From Globodera rostochiensis (Eukaryota > Nematoda > Chromadorea > Rhabditida > Heteroderidae), in the NCBI GenBank assembly GCA_018350325.1, contig JAEVLN010000011.1:2104449-2168448 (forward strand): a stretch of DNA of 64,000 bases. The letters are read 5' to 3'. Shown here in pieces: positions 35,630 through 46,987 of the stretch. Every line of letters starts with the position of its first letter. Within the stretch, counting starts at the first letter, position 1. The position numbers and the translations under genes were made by a program. The notes under the pieces were generated by a model. It saw only the letters and a program-made list of their open reading frames with translations, ran no database searches and was not told the origin of the DNA.

Positions 35630-38600
35630 ATGGACCAGACTTTCTTCGCACTTTCACGGGTACATATAATTTTTGAAGCATTTTGGAGTCCTTTCTTCCT
35701 TTTCCCGCCCCAGGACAACGCGGCGTTGCTGACCGAGTTGAATTTGTGTTTCCCTCCCGGCGCTTTCGAAGACGTCTCGTCGCATCGCTTTGATTGGCAA
35801 CGCGGGGAATTCTGTGCCTTTTTGGTCCAGCAGGTGGCGTCAGGGCAGAAAGTGTTCATTAGAGGCCGGACCGATTCGAGATTCTTGATTGGTCCTCAAG
35901 CCGGGTTCTTTCAAATTGCGCCATTAATTGCCTGAACTTCCCGAGAATTGAGGGGTTTTTGACCAGAAATTTTTGAGCATTAACTATATGATTCCGGGTT
36001 TGGAATTGGTTTGGAACCGGGAAGTGAATGCCATTGCTTGCAGTTCACGTCCACAAGTGTTGTTCGGCTGATCTTTGGTCGAGACGTATTTGGACGCAAA
36101 TCGTTGTGCTGGAGGGTTATTTCGCGGCAATTGCCAAATGGCAACACAACTTTTTGCCCAGAGGGATGTGCCATCGACGAAAATGGGGACGACGGCGGCG
36201 GTGGCACTTTCCAATTGTCCGTTCTCCCCGGCCGTCTCTCTGATGGAGAAAATGATGTACAAAAACAATGGAAATGAACACAAAATAAATGCGTGCACAT
36301 AAATCATTAAGGACACTGACGGATGGGAGGAAGTGCCCCCGGGCAACATCATTCTTCTCACATTGCCCCCATTCTCCACGCTCAAAGTGCTCGAGGGCAT
36401 TTCGTTCATTCAATTTTCAAATTTCCCGCCATTTTGAGACCGTTCCAAATGCCAAAACGATCCCTTCGACGACGACACTTCTCGACCTGCACTGCCATTT
36501 GCCGTCGATGAACGCATTTCTCTCCCAAACGCTTTGTGTCCACACCTTTTACCCCCACGATTATGTTAACGAAAATTGTCTCTTCAAGACGTTCAAAGGC
36601 TCAACATTTACAACAGCAACTGGGGCAGAACACATTTTGTTGGGCGTAAGCAATTTTATGCAAAATGGCACATATTTTCTAGAAATTCGACCCAACTCGA
36701 TCCTTGATCGCTTCAGGGGCCAATCATAGGCCCAGCAGACCAGATAGGACGCCAATGCTTTTTGAAGAGCATTAAAAGTGCCCTTTGTTCTTCAGACTTC
36801 TGAAATCGGCACAACAGTGACGGACTTGCAGGACAATGCTCAAATTAGTGCCGCAACTGAAGAGTTTGTGAGCCGATTTGCCTCAGCCGTGCAGGGCATT
36901 TTGTTGTATGTGCCACGCCTTGTGGACAGTGCCAAAGGCGACGATTTGAATTCCGGATTCGATGTGTCAGTTTTATTCTCGGGTGGCGTGGACAGTCTGA
37001 TGGTGGCACTGATGGCGGGCGAAGTGCTTTTTCAACGACCAAGCGGTGCAATGCTATCAACAAAACATGGTGAAAGCGGAGAACAGCAACTTCAACAACG
37101 TTGGGCCATTCGCTTGTTCAGCGTTGCCTTCGGGGACAATGAGAAGGTCGACATGGATAAAGGGATTATTCTCTTTATTCGGGAAGGAGGATGAAGCTTT
37201 CTGAATTGTTCAGGATTTATTAAAAATTGTGATCAGTTTCATTGCCTGGCTAGGCTTCATTGATTTCGGATTCTGATTAAATTTTAAATTTAAGAAATCG
37301 AAATGATCACCGCATTCTTTTAGGACTTCAACGAGGCAACTGATCGGGCACAAAGCATTGCTGCCTATGAATATTTGAAGAGTCGAAGCGTGCAGAAATA
37401 CGGTAGAAATTCAAAAAATGCTTTGATAAAGATTATTTAATGGGTTTAATGTATAAACATTGACTACCGTCAAATAGGACCCAATTTTAACAACAGGCTT
37501 TCAATTTATGAAAATATTTTTTACGTTTGCGCAGGGTTCAATGCCTTTACCCTCGTTTTGGTCAATGTGGACAGAGACGAACTGATCGAATGTCGTCATC
37601 GCCATATTGCCGAAGCGATCGCACCCTCCAAAACGGTGAGCACATTTTTTTGATTAAATTTTATTTGAATTTAAATTTAATTTATTTTTTGGTATTGGAT
37701 GACTCCATTGGCTGCGTTCTGTGGTTCGCCTCGCGAATGAAAGGCGTCGATTTTGATACTGGACAAGAAATGTAAGTGATGGGCCATGGTTGGACGTTCA
37801 TCAGACCAAATTACCGTATAATTACGGAGTAATTCCTAATGGGCGTAATCGTACCCCTAATTACGTCTATCCCTGCTCGTGTGAACTTGGCAATAATAAA
37901 CGTTTTTTATAATAAAGAAGAAACGATTTTTACTGCAAATTTGATTAGAGCACGACTGTGGACCTCGAGATTTTATGCGAGAATCTCGAAACTTTTCGTT
38001 TGAAAATTTTGAGAAATCTCAACGAGATCTCGATCGATCAGTCCGGGCTTAATTTTGATATTTTTAGCATTGACAAAACGCCGTTCGCTTTGGTTGGGTC
38101 TGGCTCTGATGAACAACTTGGTGAGTAGAACGGACAGAGTCCGAGTGTTTGCGAAGGATTGCTCGGTTCAACGAATTGCTATTTTTTAAAACTATTAAAA
38201 ATTGTTTAAAATGTTACGTTATTCAAAGGTGGCTATGCTCGGCATCAAACGGTGTTCAAAAGGTGTGTGGGTACATAAATTGTGAACAAAATTTTACTTT
38301 TATTTTTTATTTTTAAATATATTTTAGCAAAGGTTTGCAAGGGCTCGCGACTGAATTGTCAATGGAAATGCATCGGATTGGAGCGCGAAATTTTGGACGC
38401 GATGACCGGATTGGCACCGCCAATGGGAAAAGCATTTTGTGCGTTTTTTTTTTGCTTGTTTAAAACAGTTTTTTGATGTAATTTCTTAAACTGAGTTTTG
38501 AATGTGTCCGAAATTGAAAAAATTATTTTTGTTTTATTTCATGCCAAAATCTCGCGCACGCATTTCCCTTAGGGCGCCGTTTCTCGAGGAACCGTTCGTC

Positions 38601-39057
38601 CGTTGGCTGAACACATTGCCAACCGCGCTGAAGACGGGCTTTGGGCTGCCAAATGGCGCGCCCAACAAATTTTTGTTGCGCAACGCGCTCCGCTTTTTGG
38701 GCGTGCCGGAATATTTTGTACAACGCCCAAAGCGAGCAATGCAATTCGGTCAGAGTTTGGTCGACAAATTTAAAGTGATTTGATAGATCCGGACTTTCTA
38801 TTGATCAGATTTGAGTTTTTCGGGTCTGATCAATGTTCGGTTACATCCCGGCATCGGTCTAATCGCTGGGTCAGACAATCCGTTTTGAACTCTTTTATTA
38901 ATTCCCCCAATTAGGCACAAGAATGGTCAAAATGGAGGCGATTGAGAGTGGCGGCGCAAAGTTAAAGGGGCACCAAATGTGCAAGAAACTGTTGCCTCGG
39001 AATGGCAGTGCCAATGCCAACGACGGCGAAGGGCGGGTGATGCCTTTATCCGACTAA
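35630..39057 (+). CDS. ASNSD1: Asparagine synthetase domain-containing protein 1 (ASNSD1)
   Basis: Fourteen exons (35630-35659, 35714-35833, 36044-36256, 36312-36386, 36439-36645, 36796-37146, 37324-37402, 37535-37635, 37692-37771, 38068-38120, 38229-38262, 38328-38438, 38573-38748, 38915-39057) join in phase to 590 residues. Landmarks are LIFGRDVFGRKSL, WEEVPPG, the PP-loop SGGVDS at 277-282, VLDDSIGCVLWFASR, SGSDEQLGGYARH and PKRAMQFGTRMVKM. The family resembles class-B asparagine synthetases; its enzymatic role is uncertain. The expected Met-Cys-Gly-Ile start of the glutaminase domain was not found, so the model may lack first exons or the protein may have lost that nucleophile. The intron before 37692 has no AG and seems to end in TG. 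A hAT-like insertion lies in the intron at 37772-38067. It may be co-transcribed with rib-2. Confidence 0.9.
37946..38051. mobile_element. 106-bp hAT-like MITE in an ASNSD1 intron
   Basis: It begins TAGAGCACGACTG and ends CAGTCCGGGCTTA, imperfect inverted repeats. The flanks AATTTGAT and ATTTTGAT agree at seven of eight positions. The interior is CTCGA-rich like the 3680 element. Confidence 0.6.
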
Positions 39058-39661
39058 ACAAAATGTCCTGCCAATATACGATTAAATTGTTTAACATTTT
39101 TTGTGAACTTTGTTTCCAAGTGTGTTGCCAATTTCGCCATTGTTTTCTTTGCGAAACATTAATTGTGTTAACGTTAAAAGTGCACTTCCACTGAAGATGC
39201 CGATAAAGTGCCTCGGAATATTAAAGGTTCAAAAAATTAAAGAAAATCTTTCGGAGTGCGGTAATTTCAAGATACACGCTAATTCTGAAATTGTTAGAAA
39301 ACAAAGTGTTGGGAGAAGATGAATGTCAGAACAGACAAGGCAGGCGGCCACTTTGGGGACGAAAACGTGGCCAATTAACTGATAATTTGGGTATCTTTAT
39401 TTGTGAGAACTCTAAAAGGAATGAACTTTTGAACCGTTTGAAGTTGTCTCAATTCTTCTACCGAATGTGTATGATACAAACAAGTACAGTATGATTAATG
39501 GAATTCAAATAAATGAATGGGGGGAGGGGGGGGGGGGGTGTGAGACCAATTTCCGAAATTTCGTTATTTTAAATTTGGAAATAAAATACCTAACCGGTAA
39601 ATTCTTTATACAGTTTTTATTATTGGAAAATCATTTTGTAAGGATGAACGAACATTCATGC

Positions 39662-39790
39662 GGCCTCGATGGCGAAACCGTGTCCTCTCCGACCGACGTT
39701 TCCTCCAATTGACATTTGCGTTGCTTTTTCTGTTTTTTCTTACAATTTTTGTGACTTTTTCATCAAAACGAAGCATCGATTTGAATGGAT
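39662..39790 (+). pseudogene. Fragment of rib-2 exon 1
   Basis: The segment from CCTCCAATTGACATTTGCG through CATCAAAACGAAGCATCGAT copies the signal-anchor part of rib-2 exon 1 (30500-30600). It has several substitutions and a three-base loss in the hydrophobic run. It has no start codon in frame and no downstream exons. Confidence 0.85.
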
Positions 39791-39844
39791 GAGTTTCGGC
39801 AATAATTTTTTTTGTACTATGCCTAACAAAAAGTACAAATACCA

Positions 39845-40010
39845 CCAATATACGATTTTAATTGTTTAACATTTATTGTGAATTTGTTTCTTTTTGAATG
39901 TTTCCAATTTTTCTATTGTTTTTTAAAATTTATATTGGTTGCATAAACAAAAATGCGTCGCATTAATTGTGTTGTTAACGTCAAAAAAAGTGCCCTTCCA
40001 CGGACTGATG
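39845..40010 (+). repeat. Duplicate of the ASNSD1 3' flank
   Basis: CCAATATACGATT, AATTGTTTAACATTT and GCATTAATTGTGTT-like words match the sequence just after the ASNSD1 stop (39070-39200) in order and orientation. It lies directly after the rib-2 exon 1 fragment. Confidence 0.75.
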
Positions 40011-41567
40011 AAGTAAATACTTTTCGCTAAGTAAAACATTTCTTTTCCCGTTAATTCCAATTTAGTCTCGGCCTTTTTTCATTACAAAGCCGAAAAAGGC
40101 ATTCTCGGGGGGCCAAACAAACATTCGCAATCGTTAATGGCCCTAACTTTATTAAATATACCCTTTATCAACTGAAATTTCAGGGAAATACTGTGAAAAT
40201 GCCTAAATATTTCAGATTTAATAATTTATTTTATTTAATGAAATATTTTTAATTTCTAAACTCATTTGCTTGCTCAACCTTTTACAAGTTTTGCCTCTTT
40301 TTTAATCCAGCAGCTGTGAATTCGTTCGCTGACATCATATTTGGAAATATTTTCAAGAAAAGAAACAATTTTAAAAAATATTTTAATTTCCTTAATTGCT
40401 TTTATTATTTAACCTATTTCTAAATTAGGTGTTGCAAAAGTAGTTTAATTGCATTTTTGTTTTTATTGCATTTTCTTAAGGAATTTTTCCCAAAATGCCA
40501 AATTAGGTGCTAAAACCTCGAAAGTGCCTAAAACGGGCTACAACCTTTATTTAGGTTTTAAACCCCCGAAATCCAAAAGAACTCCCGAATCTTTCAAGTT
40601 CCTCCACTTACATTTTATGTATTTTTAATTTGGTCATGAAAAAACAGAAGGAATCAATTAATTTTGTTTCACTATTATTTAATACAAATCCTACTCGAGA
40701 AAGGCGAGACTGAATGTGCCGGCACTGAGACATGCCGCGCCAAAGAACCGCTGGTGGGGGGATTCGTTTCCCCCCCCCCCCCCGTCCGCTCTTATTTGTT
40801 AGCCCCCCCCCCCACTCATTTCGGCTCCTAATCAAATATATATTCCATCTGTTTCTTCTCACAAATAAAATCCATCTGCTGCGTCTTCCGACCCCTCTGG
40901 GGATATATAATGTTTTGTTTGTTTTGTTTGTCCCAAACTCCGTCATCAACATCACTGGTCAAATATGTAGGTAGTCAGTCCAATGGCACTAATGAATTAC
41001 ATTAGCCACCACCCGCCCCAGGCGTTTTAATTTGGGACAGAATTATAATTATGTTTTCGTATCTTACAGTAAAAAGCTAAAAAATTATGAAATTAATGAA
41101 ACATTTATCTTTTTTTTTTGAAAAAAACCGGGACCAAACAAATCCCGTTCAAAACCGGAACAAAATAAATATGTTAAAAACCGGGACCTTTAAGGCAAAA
41201 CTGGGGATTTTCAGTCTCAAAATACGGGCTCACAAATCAGTCCACCGGTCCCGCCAACTCTGGTAGTTTATTCGCAACCTTTCGTAACATTGGCATTCTG
41301 TGAGGGCTAAAGTCGACGTTGTCACTTAGCGATCATTTGTAGGTGACGTTTTTAATGGTCACGCGACATTTTTTTAGTTTTAGTGCCGTATTTAAAGTTG
41401 GCATTTTATGCCTAAATGCCATTTAAAAACCCATTTGATGTATTCTATACAATACAAAAATGTGAAAGTTTATTTCTAGCAAACTATTCAGTTCTAATCT
41501 GGGTCTAGAGCTGTATTTGAGCCCGTTTTAATTTAAGATTCAAAAAGTCTTTAATTAATAAAGCGCT

Positions 41568-41650
41568 CTATTGGAGGATGGCGGTGCCCGGCACATCGGT
41601 CTAGCCAGCCGATGACGCTGTTCGAATTCAGCCGCCTGACCCTCCAATAG
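41568..41650 (+). ncRNA. tRNA-like cloverleaf (repeat or pseudo-tRNA)
   Basis: CTATTGGAGG at 41568-41577 pairs with CCTCCAATAG at 41641-41650. Inside are a GTGC/GCAC hairpin, a CATCGG/CCGATG hairpin, and a GCTG/CAGC hairpin with a TTCGAAT loop, which together draw a cloverleaf. The B-box-like GTTCGAATT is good but the A box is poor and the anticodon loop would be nine bases. It is more likely a tRNA-derived repeat than a functional tRNA. A diverged relative is at 4138-4212. Confidence 0.35.
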
Positions 41651-44600
41651 CAGCTAATCGGGCAGAGAGCAGTGATCAAAGGGCCCGGCCGCTTTTCAAA
41701 ATTTATATTTGATTTCCAAATTTGGCTAATCCTATAGTCCTTATTAAAGTGCCGTCGTCTTATCTTATGCAGTTAAATATAAAATTTTATTTTTCCAAAT
41801 TTAACACCCCCCCCCCTCCAGCGCTTTGGACAAATGGGGGGAGGGGGGGGGGGCATTAGGGCGCTGAATGGCCACTTTTGATTAATGGCGGCGGATTCAG
41901 CAAAAGCAAAGCAAACATTCATTCATTCTTTGTCCCGTTGTAGTGCGTTTGGCGCTGAGAGAGACGGCGAGCGAAATATTTTTTTAAAATAAATCTAATA
42001 AAAAATGTGCCACTAAATTTTGTGCAATCCGATTCGGAAAATTGATCTCATCAAACAATTTCTTTTTATTTGAATTCGTTTTGGTCCCTTCCTTATAGTT
42101 AGGCACTCATTCCAACCCAACCCAACCCAACCCATCCAAATTTAAATAAAAATTTTAGCGTTTGTTATGTAAAAAGATAAAGAAATTTTAGTAAAATTAT
42201 AATGAAATTTAAAAAAATCTTAATTGTATTTTTTTTGCCAAAATCGACGACATTTTGAATAATACACGCTAATTTGGTTAAATGTCGTCCTTAAAATTTA
42301 TACAAATCCCGTGACATTTGTGGGCAAATTTTATCTTAAGAAAATTATTTTGTTACAAGATTTGTCCTTATTTCAGGTCTTCGTCCTTTTTTTTCTTCTA
42401 ATTTTCAAAGATTTTCATAAATATTTGTCTTTTCTATTAATTTTTTTAAATTTAAAATGACGGTGCTATTTGATACATGCATATAGTGTGAACGCAAGTT
42501 TTTTGCAAAGTTCTTCTACAACGACAGCAACTTTATGTTACGTCCAATTCAAAAATTTTAATGGGATTCAAATAACAAAAGAAAATTCCATTTTTACTTC
42601 AAAGAAAAGAGTAAACGAAAACATTTTTTTACAAATTATAATTGTTTTACATTACAAAAATATCATTGGTGAATTTTTGGAAAAAGCCAAATAGGCTTAA
42701 AAAGGCTCAAATTCTTTAAATAGGCTTCACAATTTTGAAGTGAATGATGTGCATGCCGTCCGTCCGTCATAATTTGCCATTAAATGATTTTGCAAAAGAA
42801 TGCCAAAAAGATAAAATACATTTTCGGCGCCGCCCGCCCAACAGTTGTTTCTGTTGTCCTTCCCCTTTCCGTACGCTTTGTCACGTCCCCGGGGGGCATT
42901 TTCATTGTTCCGACATTTACAGCCCATGAATTTGTCGGAGCAGTTGTTGGGGGGGGGGGGTCTCCGCGGATTTGTTCCATTCAGTGAAACAATTTCCCCC
43001 AACTTCAATTTGCTCAAAAAATCACATTCATTTGTCTTAAGTTTTTGAAGTGGATTTTTTTTCTAAATTTTGTTTTTAACTTTTTCTTTTTTTTCGTAAT
43101 TTTGAGGGCCAAATCCAACAATTTCCCCACCAATTCTAAAGAAAATTGCTTCTCTCCCCTCCCCCCCCCCCCAGAGAGGAAGACAATAGAGGCGCCCCGG
43201 GGGAGTGATTGGCCACGGCTTTCGCCTTGGGGAATAAAAAATTTATTTTAAAAATAATAAAGACAGTTTTAAAGAACAATATTTCTTTGTTTTTATAAAA
43301 AAATCATTATTTTTTTTGGTGTTCTAAATTTATATTGAAAAAATCTTCATTTACACTTTTAGGTAATTATTTTTTTGGGCTAAAATGTTCCGAACTTTTA
43401 CCATCAGAGTGGGGGGGGGGGGCTCTGCATTTATTTGCAATTGGCATTTGCAAGGGTGTGCCGTACTTCGGCACGCCTTCTTTATCAAAATGTGCCGTTT
43501 TTTGTCCCCCCCCCCCCCCAATTTTTCATTATCCATTCCCGCACATCCGCCGATGTTAAAGCGCAAAAAGTTGAACATGGATGGCATTTCTATCTAATTG
43601 TGTACAGTGTATTAAATATTTAACGAATTTTTTACAAAAAAAGGCCCAATTTCCTTGGCGTTTTGCCGGCCGCCGCCTTCCATGCCATGCCGTCGATGTG
43701 TGTGTCCTTCCCCCCCCCCCCGGGGGCCAATGAAGGCAATATTCCCGCCTTTTTTTATTTAATTCCCGATTAAGTAAAGACGCTCATCTGAAACAAATTG
43801 TGCCAATTCGTTTTTTTCCAAAGTTTTATTTTTTGTTTTCCCCGGCAAGGAATGGCAGCGAATAAAAGTTTTAAGTAAAAGTGCAAATAGAATCATTTAT
43901 TTAATTTTATTCGCATAAAAAACGCCTCCAAAATCATAAAATGTAATTTTATTATTGAAAATTTGAAACAAAAATATTTTGAGTTTAATTTATACAAAAT
44001 TAATCCTTTTGGTGTAAATTATTAAAAGAAAATAATTTTTTTTTAATATTTTTTTTTTGAATTTTAATTCATTTTGGCAGACCAAAATTATAATTAATGA
44101 AATTGTTTTCTTAAAAATAATTTTTTCCATTCTAAAATTTGTTAATCCATATTTATGCCCATATTCTGCAATTTAAGTCGATATTAAAGCATAAACTTAC
44201 GCCCACTCCAAAAAAAAAAACAAATAAAAGTCACACCCCCCGGCTTTTAATAAATAAATGCAAAAAATTTTATGAATAAAAGTCCCATTGGAAGAATTTT
44301 ATTGAAAGAATTTGCTAAAAGATTTGACGGACACTGACGTCCGGCATTTGCTTACAAAATTACTAAATATATTGTTTACAAATTCAATCTATATTTTTTA
44401 ATTTAAAAGCAACTACAAAAATTGGCGATCTTCCAAGACTTAAAAAAGCAAAATTAAAAACTTTCCTTAACAAATAAGTGCTTTCCATCCGGTCATTGAG
44501 CATTCTCTCACCCGTCGCCCCTCAGGGGACGTCAATGGAATGCGTTCTTTGACTTTACACCTCCCGCCCAAAAGTCTTTTCATTTATTGATGCTTAAAGT

Positions 44601-46981
44601 TTCCCGGGGGACGACCCTCTCTAATGGGGGGGGGGCTAACATGAAGATGCATCTTATGGACGGCAATCTGTGCCGGACAGCTCACACAGCATCCGGACCG
44701 GCAAGATGAGAGGGCTTTTAGTAGTGCCAGCGGATTAAAAGAGACTTTTAGTGCCAACCGGATGAACATTTTTGTGTTTGTCGATGTGGACAAACAACGC
44801 AATGATATTTTATCCCCCCCCCCCCCCCCCGGCGTTTGGCTTGGCCATCACTTTTCATTAAGCCGAAATGTTCATCTGCTTGTCTGTCTGGCATTTTGGC
44901 ATATTCATCCGTTTTAAAATCGGGGAAACGGATCTGTGTTGTCCTAAAAAGCATTTTGAATTTAATTTAACTCAATTTCCAAGAAGCTTTATAAATTGCA
45001 AAAAGTTTTAGCTGATGGACCAAAATTAGAAGTGTAATTAATTAGTCTGCAAAAAAGTTTCGAGATTAAGCCGCTTAAAGCCTTTATGGGACCCGTTTTT
45101 TGCCCAAATTTTGCCGTCATTTTCATTAGGGCTCAGATTTTGAAAAATTGGCTTAAAATTAGTTACACTACATATACTTCCGATGATTTATTGTAAGCTT
45201 GCACTCTATACATACAGTAATCTTTTGTTTATTAAATTTTAAAATTTTTGGTTGAATTTTTAGACCGAAATTTCGCCCAAAAATTGGGGGGGGGGGAGTA
45301 TGGCCGGCGCCACCAAACAGCCGTCGCCGTTGGTTAGTTGGATATTTTATCCAATTTTGTCCATCATTTTTCATTATGAATGAAATGGGCTGTCATCTGT
45401 CAACAAGAGTTCCATGCACTCAGAAAAAAAAGCGGATGGCACCGAAAAGTGCAATATCAAATTCATTGGCAGTGCCCTTCTTGCGTATTTTTTTTTATAA
45501 AAAAAAATATAATAATAATAATATTAATTTAATTATTTTGAAACAATTTAAAAAAAGTTTATACATTCTGCCGACACTATTCGCGCAATTTTAAACCCTT
45601 TTCGACAGATTAATGCAACGCAAAAATTCATCCCAATGCGCGCCATCATTGTCGCGCAGTTTTGCTCATTCGCCCAAATAAGGCTAATTCCCTGCGGGGA
45701 TTTGGCCAAGCAAGAATGTTTGTTGTATTTCCCCCGAGGGCTCGTTGCTTTTCCGTGTATTGTCCAATGATTGAGAGGGGGAGGGGGCTGTGGGGGCGGG
45801 GCAGAAAGTAATTTTATATTTATATATTTAATTGACAAATTTGATAATCACAAAAAGGACAAATTTGGCATCAGAAAACGGTAACATCCCCCGAGGGGCA
45901 GGCAAGGAATGCACGGCAATTCAACAGGCTTCCGTAGACAGACGAGGCGGCGATAGGCGGGGGGTGGCGCGTGTCTCCGTAGCAACTTGAAGTCCAAATC
46001 TGCGCGGTTAAGCTAAACTGTTTATCCCAATCGTCGAGAAAGTCACGAATTGTGTCGTTTCACCCGCCCAATGCCTTACACCAACCACTTCTCCATCAAA
46101 CTCAATTAATTTCCTCTGTTTTAGAGCAAATTAATGGATTTTTACAAGTTTTTCGTATCGAAATTTTCAATAATTTACTTTTTTTTTACATTTTGTAAAA
46201 TGTAATTTAATAGGTTTTCAGAAAATGTACACTGTTTTTTGAGTTGTTTTTTAGGGGGTTTAAATGTGTTTAATTTAACATTTAATTTCTCCATTTTTTC
46301 TTTTTGGAACATATTTTTGGCATCATTAACCAAAAAGCTCAAAATATTAATATGAGAATTTATTGCGCTTGTGCAAATTTGAAATTGCTTTTTTTCCCAT
46401 CCTTTAATTTGCCTTTGTATTAATCTGAGAAAATTTGTTCTTTCCATTTTTGGCCTAAAAATCAGCTGATAAATGTCAGAAAACTGTGAATTACATTTAA
46501 TCAACAGAATGAAATGCCAAAAAAAAGCCATGTTTAGAATATTAAATTCATTTTTAATTTTTTTTTAATTTTTTAATAAAAAAATTTACTCTATACTAAT
46601 AGAGATAAAGTGCAAAAAAGTTTAAAAATATGCAGTGATAATGCTAAATAAAATTACTGTTAAATTTAGATTTAAATTTTAGGACCCAAGCGGGATCCGG
46701 GGGCCAAGTAAAATGCCCGGCACAACTCTATATGCTCCGTGTATCACTCAACAAATGCCAATATTTTTGGCTATTTTTGACTGTTGCGTATGGACCTTTT
46801 CAAATTCATTTGCTCATTTTGGCTCAATTTCTGGTACCATTTCATTTTGTGCCATTCATTTCGCTCATTTTGCAAAATCGTTCTTAATTGCGCTTAATCA
46901 ACTCCCATTCATCGCGTGCTCTTTCACATTTTTTGTGCTAAAACATAACCAATTTTTGGGATTTTATTGTTTAATTCATAA

Positions 46982-46987
46982 TTTCAG
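46982..46987 (+). promoter_or_regulatory. Splice or trans-splice acceptor abutting the GPCR start
   Basis: TTTCAG directly precedes ATG at 46988. That suggests either spliced-leader addition at the start codon or a 5'UTR intron. Confidence 0.45.

Larger units (their letters stand above)
40011..46987. other. Gene-poor region rich in poly-G/poly-C runs
   Basis: I find no exon series here. Runs of eight or more G or C occur near 40771, 40806, 41808, 41843, 42950, 43165, 43410, 43506, 43710, 44625, 44816 and 45286. A decayed ACCGGGAC-rich hAT relative is at 41120-41265, and a CCAAC tetra-repeat at 42114-42133. The last few hundred bases are the upstream region of the first GPCR. Unrecognised small genes or ncRNAs cannot be excluded. 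Confidence 0.5.
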
